Shown piece after piece: positions 7,279-15,080 of a stretch of 25,116 bases of DNA. The translations under genes were made by a program, and so were the position numbers. The stretch is from assembly GCA_016650355.1 (NCBI GenBank), contig JAENVX010000228.1, positions 1 to 25,116 on the forward strand, given 5' to 3'. The DNA comes from Bacteroidia bacterium (GTDB taxonomy: Bacteria; Bacteroidota; Bacteroidia; Cytophagales; Cyclobacteriaceae). The notes beneath the pieces were generated by a model. That model did no database searches, had not been told where the DNA came from, and worked only from the letters and a program-made list of their open reading frames with translations. Each line of letters starts with the position of its first letter. Positions within the stretch are counted from its first letter, which is position 1.

Positions 7279-8202
7279 TTATGAATAACCAAAATATAGG
7301 GTTGCCAATTTCTGGCCAATCGTTAATACTTGCTGGCGGCTTGTCTTGAAGAGTTCCTGTAGGTTGTCAACATCTTTGCAATCTACCAAACTATACTTTA
7401 AATCATTCACCGCTTTCCCCACAGCAAATTCAATCTCTTTAAAATGATCCGGTAAAGAAATTGGTCCCAATCTTTTAAAATACCGCTCAGTCTGAATTAA
7501 ACTGTATAATACTGAATGCGGAAACTGTGGATTAAAAAGTAGCTGATGAATAACATCATGGGTATGCAAAGAGTTTTTATAATACTTGCCATGAAATTCA
7601 TATCCAGACAATGAGTATAAAAGATACTTCCAATGCGAGGCCTCAGAGGCACCTTTCGGAAGTGTCTCCAGTTTCATACTCAACAAGTCGAGACTTTGCA
7701 ATGAGCGCTCAACGAATTTTCCCAAGTTAATAAAGGTATACCCTTCACCTCTGCCCATGGTGGTGTCAACCGTGCCATAATAGATGGTACTTTCCCGTAA
7801 TAGGCTATCCATTGCTGTAAGAGGATCATCATTCAACAACAATTGCTCAGTATGAGGACTGCGGATTAGGTGATAATAATCGTTGAGGCATTGCCATAAT
7901 TCCTTGGTGATAAAATCCTGAACAGATCTTGCATTTTCACGGGCGCGCACTATAAAGCTAAATACCGAAGCATCGTGCTGCCGACTCAAGATTAGATAAT
8001 TTATTACATCACGGTACGAAACAATTTCAATTTGCGATTTATCATCAGGTGGACCGTACTGCTTTACCCAAGGTCGCCAGTCAAACTCCAAAATCTCGTC
8101 TTGTGAGGCGATGTAGTTTGTGCGAAGCATTCGCAAAATATTATCCGTTCGCTCCATATAACGGGCAGTCCAGAATACCGCATCAGCCACACGACTTAAC
8201 AT
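7279..8202 (-). CDS. Alpha-E domain protein (DUF403)
   Basis: 307 residues, ATG start. The protein opens with MLSRVADAVFWTARYMERTDNI, the hallmark of the alpha-E family, in which Arg and Glu residues of an all-helical bundle are highly conserved (A-x-x-x-F-W-x-x-R-Y-x-E-R). It is helical throughout, and RENARSVQDF and FIN-G-K-F-V-E-R-S-L-Q are further family motifs. Biochemistry is unknown. The family is nearly always found with a circularly permuted ATP-grasp protein and a transglutaminase, as here: 72 bp separate it from the ATP-grasp gene upstream and 17 bp from the transglutaminase gene downstream. Length is typical. Confidence 0.9.
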   Translation of the reverse strand: MLSRVADAVFWTARYMERTDNILRMLRTNYIASQDEILEFDWRPWVKQYGPPDDKSQIEIVSYRDVINYLILSRQHDASVFSFIVRARENARSVQDFITKELWQCLNDYYHLIRSPHTEQLLLNDDPLTAMDSLLRESTIYYGTVDTTMGRGEGYTFINLGKFVERSLQSLDLLSMKLETLPKGASEASHWKYLLYSLSGYEFHGKYYKNSLHTHDVIHQLLFNPQFPHSVLYSLIQTERYFKRLGPISLPDHFKEIEFAVGKAVNDLKYSLVDCKDVDNLQELFKTSRQQVLTIGQKLATLYFGYS

Positions 8203-8274
8203 GTGATGGTATTTAAATTAGAAGCCAAATACGCAGGAGTAATATTTTCAAATAGTTTACGCATCATAATTTTG

Positions 8275-9720
8275 TTACATCAACACCCATGTATCTTTGC
8301 TTCCTCCACCTTGTGAAGAGTTTACAACAAGCGAGCCTTCACGTAAGGCAACTCTGGTCAATCCTCCAGGAACTATTTCAATCCCTTGTGGACCATACAA
8401 GGCAAACGGACGAAGGTCAACACGCCTGGGTTGAATTTTTCCATTGATATAACAGGGGACAGATGATAAACTAATAATTGGCTGGGCGATAAATTGTCTG
8501 GGATTTTTAATCACTTCCGATTTATATTCCACCACTTGTGTCTCAGTTGCCGAATGTCCCATCAGCATGCCGTATCCTCCACTCCCATTTGTTTGCTTAA
8601 TGACCATTTTATCAACATCCTTAAATACATGATTGAAATGCTCAGGGTCATCCATAGAATAAGTTGGGACAGTTTTTAATATTGGTTCTTCGTTCAGATA
8701 ATATTTAATCATTTGCGGAACAAACGTGTAAATGGCTTTGTCGTCTGCCACCCCATTGCCCATGGCATTTACAATCGCCACATTACCTTTCCGGTAGGCA
8801 TGATACAACCCTGATACACCAAGAATACTTTCAGAATTGAACACCAACGGATCCAAAAATTCATCATCAACTCTGCGATAAATGACATCCACTTGTTTAA
8901 GGCCAGCTGTTGTCTTCATGAAGACTTTTGCATTATCGACAACAAGGTCTCGTCCTTCAACTAATTCAATGCCCATCAACCGCGCCAATGTAGTATGTTC
9001 GAAATAAGCAGAATTGAAAATCCCAGGTGTCAACAATACAACCGTTGGTTCACTTTTTTGACTATTGGCCAGACTCAACAGATTTTTTAATAACAAATCC
9101 GGATAATCTTTTACAGACCTGACACCATTCTTGGGCATAAGACCCGGAAAAAGACGGTAAGTCATATTGCGATTTTCCAACATGTAGGACACACCGGAAG
9201 GAGTTCTAAGATTATCTTCCAACACATAGAATGATCCATCGCTGTCGCGAATCAAATCAATGCCTGCTATGTGTGTATAGATGCCGAATGGCACCTCAAC
9301 ACCAACCATCTCTCGCAGAAAGTTTGGGCAGGAATTGATTAATGCTGCAGGCACAATGCCATCCTTTATTATGAACTGATCGTGATAAACATCTCGCAGA
9401 AAAATATTTAAGGCCTTTAGCCGCTGCTTTATCCCAGCCTCAATGTGTTCCCACTCAGAACCTGTAATGATGCGCGGAATGAGATCAAAAGGAAAAATCT
9501 TTTCAATGCCTTCACCACTGCTATACACGGTAAATGTAATGCCCTGGCTCATGAATAGTTTCTTAGCCAGCTCATCCTTTTTCTCTATTTCTTCACCGGA
9601 AGAACGCTGGAAGTAATCAAAAAAAAGCTGGTAATGTTGGCGGATGTCACCCTTCAGGCACATCTCATCCCACACCGTTGGATTTGAGTTATAGTCTTCT
9701 AAAAAATTAGACAAATTCAT
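8275..9720 (-). CDS. Circularly permuted ATP-grasp type 2 protein
   Basis: 481 residues from the ATG at 9720 (a TTG directly before it is not needed). First gene of the three-gene cassette. Motifs: GIDLIRDSDGSFYVLEDNLR around 153-172 with the metal-binding E168-D-N170, RTPSGVSYMLENR at 172-184, a Rossmann-like middle (VVLLTPGIFNSAYFEH), the glycine-rich ATP loop KQTNGSGGYGML at 375-386, and a C-terminal R-V-D-L-R-P-F-A plus GGLTRVALREGS. The family is predicted to activate a carboxylate with ATP and form an amide or peptide bond, in the amidoligase proposals from comparative genomics; the substrate has not been identified to my knowledge. Cytoplasmic. A TTG-N19-TATATTTA promoter ends just before the ATG. 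Confidence 0.92.
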   Translation of the reverse strand: MNLSNFLEDYNSNPTVWDEMCLKGDIRQHYQLFFDYFQRSSGEEIEKKDELAKKLFMSQGITFTVYSSGEGIEKIFPFDLIPRIITGSEWEHIEAGIKQRLKALNIFLRDVYHDQFIIKDGIVPAALINSCPNFLREMVGVEVPFGIYTHIAGIDLIRDSDGSFYVLEDNLRTPSGVSYMLENRNMTYRLFPGLMPKNGVRSVKDYPDLLLKNLLSLANSQKSEPTVVLLTPGIFNSAYFEHTTLARLMGIELVEGRDLVVDNAKVFMKTTAGLKQVDVIYRRVDDEFLDPLVFNSESILGVSGLYHAYRKGNVAIVNAMGNGVADDKAIYTFVPQMIKYYLNEEPILKTVPTYSMDDPEHFNHVFKDVDKMVIKQTNGSGGYGMLMGHSATETQVVEYKSEVIKNPRQFIAQPIISLSSVPCYINGKIQPRRVDLRPFALYGPQGIEIVPGGLTRVALREGSLVVNSSQGGGSKDTWVLM

Positions 9721-9726
9721 CAATTA

Positions 9727-9756
9727 TAAATATACAAACCCGTCCCTATGTTGCAA
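9727..9756 (-). promoter_or_regulatory. Bacteroidota-type promoter of the ATP-grasp/alpha-E/transglutaminase operon
   Basis: On the minus strand TTG (9754-9756), 19 bp, TATATTTA (9727-9734), a 7 of 8 match to TAnnTTTG with ideal spacing. The transcription start would fall at about 9722, within 2-3 nt of the ATG at 9720, so the operon mRNA looks leaderless. Confidence 0.55.
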
Positions 9757-9759
9757 GGG

Positions 9760-9788
9760 TTTGACCTGCTGGATTCAATATATTATTG
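9760..9788 (+). promoter_or_regulatory. Weak candidate promoter for pgk
   Basis: TTTG (9760-9763), 17 bp, TATTATTG (9781-9788; 7 of 8 match to TAnnTTTG). The spacing is shorter than the favoured 19-21 bp and the leader would be about 105 nt. Divergent from the ATP-grasp operon promoter. Tentative. Confidence 0.25.
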
Positions 9789-9898
9789 CCAAGTTTTGAC
9801 ACTAGAATATGCTGAAACCGATTGCAGCAAAAGGCCAGATGAAAAATACGGTAGAGTCAATGTGGATTCGTAAATTCGCCTCTCTTTAAACTTGATTC

Positions 9899-11083
9899 AT
9901 GAAAACTATCAACGATATCAACTTCAATGGCAAACGCGCCCTCATCAGAGTAGACTTTAACGTCCCACTCGATAAAAGATTTAACGTAACTGATGACAAC
10001 CGCATACGCGCAACCATACCTACCCTAAAAAAGATTTTGAAAGAAGGCGGAAGCTGTATTCTGATGTCACATCTGGGCCGTCCAAAAGCAGGGCCGGAAG
10101 AAAAGTTTTCATTGAAGCATACCATACAAACCACCGAACAGTTATTAGGAACCCCTGTTAAGTTTGGGGGTAATTGCATTGGCCCGGAAGCCTTTGCTTT
10201 ATCAGCCGCGCTGAAACCGGGCGAAGTCTTATTGCTCGAAAACCTTCGTTTTTATAAAGAAGAGGAAAAAGGTGATGTCGCCTTCGCAGAAAAATTGTCT
10301 AAACATGGAGACATCTATGTAAACGATGCTTTTGGAACAGCACACCGGGCTCATGCCTCCACTACAATTGTGGCACAATTCTTCAAAGAAAAATGCGCTG
10401 GTTTTGTTATGGCAGCAGAACTTGCAAACGCAAAGAAAGTTTTAGAGAATGCTGAAAGACCTTTCACAGCAATCATGGGTGGAGCTAAGATTTCCGATAA
10501 AATATTACTCATTGAGAAAATGTTGGATAGGGTCAATCACCTAATCATTGGAGGTGGCATGGCATATACCTTTTTTAAAGCCCTTGGTGGGAACATAGGC
10601 AACTCGTTGGTTGAAGCTGACAAACTTGATCTTGCTAAAGAACTTATCCAGAAAGCAAAAGCGAAAGGAGTTGAACTTCATTTACCCATCGACTCTATCG
10701 CAGCGGACAAGTTTGATGCGAATGCCAACACCAAAATAGCCAACAACAATTCTATTGGGGATGGATGGATGGGATTGGACATTGGGCCCCAAGCCCAAGT
10801 AGTATTTTCTAAAGTAGTTGAAGACTCGAAAACCATTCTATGGAACGGCCCTATGGGCGTATTTGAAATGGTCAAATTTGAAACAGGAACAAAGACAATT
10901 GCAGAAGCAGTTGTTCGGGCAACCGCTAACGGAGCTTTCTCATTAATTGGAGGTGGCGACTCAGCCGCAGCGGTCGCAAAGTTTGGCTTTGAAGAAAAAG
11001 TAAGTTATGTCTCAACCGGTGGCGGTGCTTTGTTAGAATACTTTGAAGGAAAGGTTTTGCCTGGAGTAAAGGCTTTGGAATAA
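9899..11083 (+). CDS. pgk: Phosphoglycerate kinase
   Basis: 394 residues from ATG, normal length. It transfers phosphate from 1,3-bisphosphoglycerate to ADP in glycolysis (reverse in gluconeogenesis), in the cytoplasm. All family landmarks are present: RVDFNVPLD near 18-26, SHLGRPKAGPE, LENLRFYKEEEKGD, NDAFGTAHRAHAST, MGGAKISDKI, a nucleotide-domain GGGMAYTF, WNGPMGVFE and C-terminal GGGDSAAAV...STGGGALLE. It stands alone on its strand between the divergent ATP-grasp operon and the convergent flavoprotein gene, whose end is only 8 bp away. With pfkA nearby, the window holds two glycolysis genes, but they are not in one operon. Confidence 0.97.
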   Translation: MKTINDINFNGKRALIRVDFNVPLDKRFNVTDDNRIRATIPTLKKILKEGGSCILMSHLGRPKAGPEEKFSLKHTIQTTEQLLGTPVKFGGNCIGPEAFALSAALKPGEVLLLENLRFYKEEEKGDVAFAEKLSKHGDIYVNDAFGTAHRAHASTTIVAQFFKEKCAGFVMAAELANAKKVLENAERPFTAIMGGAKISDKILLIEKMLDRVNHLIIGGGMAYTFFKALGGNIGNSLVEADKLDLAKELIQKAKAKGVELHLPIDSIAADKFDANANTKIANNNSIGDGWMGLDIGPQAQVVFSKVVEDSKTILWNGPMGVFEMVKFETGTKTIAEAVVRATANGAFSLIGGGDSAAAVAKFGFEEKVSYVSTGGGALLEYFEGKVLPGVKALE

Positions 11084-11091
11084 ACCACTGT

Positions 11092-12255
11092 TTAATTCAA
11101 TGCCCTCATCAAAAGATCTTTAATGAATCTATTTCTGGAAGTTAAATTAACAACGCCATTCAGCAGCCACTCCCTTTTCCCTATCATTTGTTGAATAAGA
11201 TAATTCTTGCGGTGTCTCGCCCAAAATTTATCATAGACTAGCTTGTCATACTGCTTCATGAACGTGCCGGTAAAATTATTTTGGTCAAAACATTTCTTTG
11301 CCTGCCAGCCCGCATAGCGCCCTGACACCATCGCCTGGCCAATACCCTCGCCTGATAGCGGATCGATCAATGAAGCCGCATCTCCGCATAACATAAAATT
11401 ATCTCCGCTCATTACAACTTTTCTTGAGCCCAGAGGCAATCCAAAGCCTTCGAGCTGCCCGATCTGTTCTGCATCCTTGAAACGTTCCTTTAGATATGAT
11501 ACATTATGAATCGCATCTTCAAAAATCTTACGCAAATTCAATTTCTGTTTCGAAATACTTGCTGACAGGGCACCCAACCCAACGTTGGCTAAATTATCCT
11601 TAAGGGGAAAAATCCAGAAATAGCCAGGTGATAAACCTTTAATAAAATGTAGTTCAAATGTTCGGTCAGGGATTCCTGTCACATTTTTATAGTACGCCCG
11701 AACCGCTCCAGAATAATGATTTAGATCGGGTTTGGTTCCCACTATTTTTTTATTAATGATTGAATGTGCACCATCACAACCAATTACAATTTTCCCCTTG
11801 AATGAAGTGTGCTCCGTTTGAACAATCGTCTCGCATTTGGTACTGTCAATAATCACTTCCGTTACAGCATGATTCAAAAAATAAGTTATGTTATTCTGAA
11901 CTGAAGCCAGCTCGTAGAGAAAATTATCCCAACTGACACGTGTCGAAATAAAACCACTCTGCGAAAAGGTAATGTCAAACGCATTTGCATTTGGCGCCAC
12001 AATTCGGCATGTATCAACCATTACCTTTTCTTTAAACTCCGATAAGGCATCTTTAAATTTTGGATTGATTGTGTTTAGGACCTTATGCACATAAGCTGCA
12101 ATGGCATCACCGCATACCTTGTCCCGTGGAAACTTCTGTTTCTCAATAACAGCAACTTTTAATCCACTGTCTGCAAGCGCTAATGCACACGTACTGCCTG
12201 CGGGACCACCGCCACAGATAATAACATCAAACAATTTTTCATTTCGCTCTGACAT
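11092..12255 (-). CDS. FAD-dependent oxidoreductase, geranylgeranyl reductase-like
   Basis: 387 residues, ATG start. It has an N-terminal FAD dinucleotide-binding motif DVIICGGGPAGSTCA (glycines at 15-17 and 20), a glutamate-ended second strand (KVAVIEKQ) and the K-V-C-G-D-A motif at 47-51 characteristic of the geranylgeranyl reductase / ChlP-like branch. A second FAD motif GDAASLIDPLSGEGIGQAM lies in the last third. Family members reduce prenyl double bonds of lipids, quinones or chlorophyll precursors; others are halogenase-like or hydroxylases, so the substrate is open. The C-terminal ~60 residues are basic and amphipathic. It starts 52 bp after the recQ stop on the same strand and ends 8 bp from pgk. 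Confidence 0.85.
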   Translation of the reverse strand: MSERNEKLFDVIICGGGPAGSTCALALADSGLKVAVIEKQKFPRDKVCGDAIAAYVHKVLNTINPKFKDALSEFKEKVMVDTCRIVAPNANAFDITFSQSGFISTRVSWDNFLYELASVQNNITYFLNHAVTEVIIDSTKCETIVQTEHTSFKGKIVIGCDGAHSIINKKIVGTKPDLNHYSGAVRAYYKNVTGIPDRTFELHFIKGLSPGYFWIFPLKDNLANVGLGALSASISKQKLNLRKIFEDAIHNVSYLKERFKDAEQIGQLEGFGLPLGSRKVVMSGDNFMLCGDAASLIDPLSGEGIGQAMVSGRYAGWQAKKCFDQNNFTGTFMKQYDKLVYDKFWARHRKNYLIQQMIGKREWLLNGVVNLTSRNRFIKDLLMRALN

Positions 12256-12307
12256 AATACTATGAGATTCTTTTCTTTAAAATTGGAGTACGATGCTAAA
12301 CCATAAT

Positions 12308-14212
12308 TCAATGAATACTGAGCACCCAATATGCATCATAGCTAATTTCTGAAGCATCCACCATTTCCCTGACAACTTCCACGAATAGTTCATGATCGCT
12401 TGGAGATACCGCCTGCTCCAGTTCTTCAACCGTCATATTTTTCTGTTTAAGCAGATAAACGATTTGATCGTGATAATCTGAAAATATAGAAAGGCTCTCC
12501 TTCTTCTTTTTATCAAGGCATACGTCACATTTACCGCACGTATCGTACGTGATTTCATCAAAATATTCCTGCATCACTTGCATTCGACAACGATGGGACT
12601 GACTAACATAATTGACAATTGCCTCCATCTTTGTCAGGCTAAGGCTCCGCAATCGTTCCATTCTTTCACGATCAACTGGCAAGTAATCAGCATCCTGACG
12701 GGGAAGAATAAAGGTAACCTGAGGTTTCTCAGAAGAAGGATGATAGCCGAGTAGCTGTAATTCATGAAGCTTCGCCAGGTCAATCCGTATAATAGACTCA
12801 TTAGTTTTTAATGCCTGAGCTATATACGTTTCGGAAATAGCCACGAAATCGAAAAATAGTTCAGCGCCATATAACCTCAACAATGATTTAATCAGTGGAT
12901 CAAATCTTGCATTCGCTATTTGAAATTCATAAAGCCTCTTCTTATCAACATCTAGGTGAACACGTGAAGGACGATAAAAGCTTTCACTGAATTGAATTAT
13001 TCCTTCTTGCTGAATTTTCTTTAATGCTATGTAAACCGCTGACGATTTGAGAGTAAACCGCTTGCAAAAGTCCTCCAAATCAAATTCATAACTCTCACCC
13101 TCGCTGCTGCCCAACGCTAGCTGATAATAATTGCACAACGCCTGATAAACCTTTTTCATATAATCAAGTGATGGCTGCGATTGCTGAACCTTATGCTGCA
13201 ACGCCAACACATCTACATCATGGTAAATGATAACTGCATAAGACCGTTTGCCATCACGCCCTGCCCGGCCTGCCTCCTGATAATACGATTCCAAATTCTC
13301 AGGCAAATCCATGTGTACCACTGTTCGCACATCAAGCTTGTTGATACCCATGCCAAATGCATTCGTAGCAACCATCACCCTTATTTTACTGCTTAGCCAT
13401 TCGACCTGCCGTACACTCCTCTCCTGATGATTCAATCCGGCATGGTAAAAAATAGACGAAAATCCCTGCCGGGTCAACGTTTTGGCAAGCTCTTGGGTAG
13501 CCTTTCGCGATCGGACATACACGATGGCGGTACCCTTAACTTTTCTAAGTATCTCGATGAGTTTCTTTTCTTTGGTCTCTGTTTTCCTAATGGCAAATGA
13601 AATATTCTCTCTTGCAAAACTTTTTTGAAAAATTGCAGGACCTCTGAATGCAAGTTTGTCAATAATATCTTCTTTTACTTGCCTTGTGGCAGAAGCCGTA
13701 AGCGCGATGATTGGCACGTCCGGCTTAGCTTCTCTCAGAAGTGCAATTTTCAAATATGGTGGACGGAAGTCATAACCCCACTGCGAAATACAGTGCGCTT
13801 CATCCACTGCAATGAGACAAACATTCATTTTTTTTATTCGCTCCTGAAATATTTCAGTTTGCAATCGTTCGGGTGAGAGGTACAAGAATTTTATTTTTCC
13901 ATATACACAATTGTCAATAGCAATATCAATCTCTTCACGGCTCATCCCAGAGTGAACAGCTATCGCCTGAATTCCTCTCTGTTTCAATTGTGTTACCTGA
14001 TCTTGCATCAGGGCTATCAGTGGTGTGACCACCAGGCACACCCCCTCCATTAACATTGTGGGTACTTGAAAACACACTGATTTTCCTCCTCCAGTTGGTA
14101 AAATAGCAAGTGTATCCTTTCGGTCTAGTACAGACTCAATAATTTCTGCCTGTGGAGTACGGAAGCGTTCATGACCCCAGTATTGCTTTAATATTTGCTC
14201 AGCTGTGGTCAA
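12308..14212 (-). CDS. recQ: ATP-dependent DNA helicase RecQ, short form without HRDC
   Basis: 634 residues. The start must be the TTG at 14212: a stop lies four codons upstream and no ATG precedes the conserved EQILKQYWGHERFR segment. 3'-5' helicase acting in recombination and fork repair. Walker A PTGGGKS is at 39-45 and the DEAH box at 137-140, then CISQWGYDFRP, SATRQV, and motif VI with YYQEAGRAGRDG. A zinc site is formed by Cys542, Cys559, Cys562 and Cys565, followed by a short winged-helix-like tail. No C-terminal HRDC domain is visible; the region between motif VI and the zinc cysteines is long (~200 residues), as in the second RecQ paralogue of many Bacteroidota. 91 bp separate it from the hydratase gene upstream. 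Confidence 0.93.
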   Translation of the reverse strand: MTTAEQILKQYWGHERFRTPQAEIIESVLDRKDTLAILPTGGGKSVCFQVPTMLMEGVCLVVTPLIALMQDQVTQLKQRGIQAIAVHSGMSREEIDIAIDNCVYGKIKFLYLSPERLQTEIFQERIKKMNVCLIAVDEAHCISQWGYDFRPPYLKIALLREAKPDVPIIALTASATRQVKEDIIDKLAFRGPAIFQKSFARENISFAIRKTETKEKKLIEILRKVKGTAIVYVRSRKATQELAKTLTRQGFSSIFYHAGLNHQERSVRQVEWLSSKIRVMVATNAFGMGINKLDVRTVVHMDLPENLESYYQEAGRAGRDGKRSYAVIIYHDVDVLALQHKVQQSQPSLDYMKKVYQALCNYYQLALGSSEGESYEFDLEDFCKRFTLKSSAVYIALKKIQQEGIIQFSESFYRPSRVHLDVDKKRLYEFQIANARFDPLIKSLLRLYGAELFFDFVAISETYIAQALKTNESIIRIDLAKLHELQLLGYHPSSEKPQVTFILPRQDADYLPVDRERMERLRSLSLTKMEAIVNYVSQSHRCRMQVMQEYFDEITYDTCGKCDVCLDKKKKESLSIFSDYHDQIVYLLKQKNMTVEELEQAVSPSDHELFVEVVREMVDASEISYDAYWVLSIH

Positions 14213-14303
14213 TGTATCGATTTAACTATTGAAGTCATATAATTAAGGAGGGAAACGTTTTACATCGGAAAATTCTATGAAGCTCGGGCAAAGACCTTGT
14301 CTG

Positions 14304-15077
14304 TCACCAAATTAAATCTTCCTTATTCAGGAATGCACGAATGCCTTTTTTACAGTCTTCAGATGTTCTGGCTTCAACATTCATTTCCACAGCATACGCC
14401 AATGCAGCCTCTAGCTTCATAGATTGAACATCCCCGATCATTCTCTTCGTAAGCCCCATTGAGTGCCCGGAATTATTTTTGATCAATTTATTGGCAAATT
14501 CCATTACAGCCGCCTCTAGTCTATCTTTTTCAACGACACAATTAACTAGCCCAACCTGGCGTGCCGCTTCTCCACTGACTAACTCTCCACTTAGTAGCAA
14601 GTGCTTCGACTTTTGCTCTCCAATTTTTCTTATCAAGAAAACCATGACAATGGCTGGAACAAACCCTATTTTAACTTCTGTGTATCCAAACTTTGCTTCT
14701 GATACTGCATAAACAAAATCACAAACTGTGGCCAACCCACAGCCACCTGCTATTGCATGACCTTGCACCTGGGCAATAACAACTTTGTTTGAAGTGTATA
14801 TTTTGTAAAACAAATCCCTCAGGTGTAGAGAATCCTTCAGATTATCCGCTTTCGAAAAATTCTGCAACTTCTCTAAATTCCCAAGATCGGCACCAGAACA
14901 AAAAACATTGCCATTAGCTCTAAGTACTATAACCTTTGCTGCCGAATCTGCCTCTGCCTTCGAAAAGGAGTTAATCAATTCTTCAACAAGTTCAAAACTT
15001 AAAGCATTTCGCTTTTCCGGGCGGTTAAGGGTGATATACCCGATTCGATCCTTAACTGAGTAGTCTACTAATTTCAT
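14304..15077 (-). CDS. Enoyl-CoA hydratase/isomerase family protein
   Basis: 257 residues, ATG start 3 bp after the comEC stop, so the two are probably co-transcribed. The crotonase fold is clear: ITLNRPEKRNALS (15-27), first oxyanion-hole segment FCSGADL (59-65), second HAIAGGCGLATVCD (107-120), and FGYTEVKIGFVPA (130-142). In classical hydratases two glutamates act on water. The second is present (Glu134), but the position of the first is Gly114 in A-G-G-C-G-L, so a standard hydratase mechanism is doubtful. This variant is frequently annotated as methylglutaconyl-CoA hydratase-like in the phylum; a leucine or fatty-acid degradation role is plausible but unproven. Confidence 0.85.
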   Translation of the reverse strand: MKLVDYSVKDRIGYITLNRPEKRNALSFELVEELINSFSKAEADSAAKVIVLRANGNVFCSGADLGNLEKLQNFSKADNLKDSLHLRDLFYKIYTSNKVVIAQVQGHAIAGGCGLATVCDFVYAVSEAKFGYTEVKIGFVPAIVMVFLIRKIGEQKSKHLLLSGELVSGEAARQVGLVNCVVEKDRLEAAVMEFANKLIKNNSGHSMGLTKRMIGDVQSMKLEAALAYAVEMNVEARTSEDCKKGIRAFLNKEDLIW

Positions 15078-15080
15078 TTT

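Noticed and set aside
6302..9720. ATP-grasp/alpha-E/transglutaminase genes as a wholly new system
   Set aside because: The three-gene set is already known from many bacteria by comparative genomics; only its chemistry is open, so it is reported as a known cassette.
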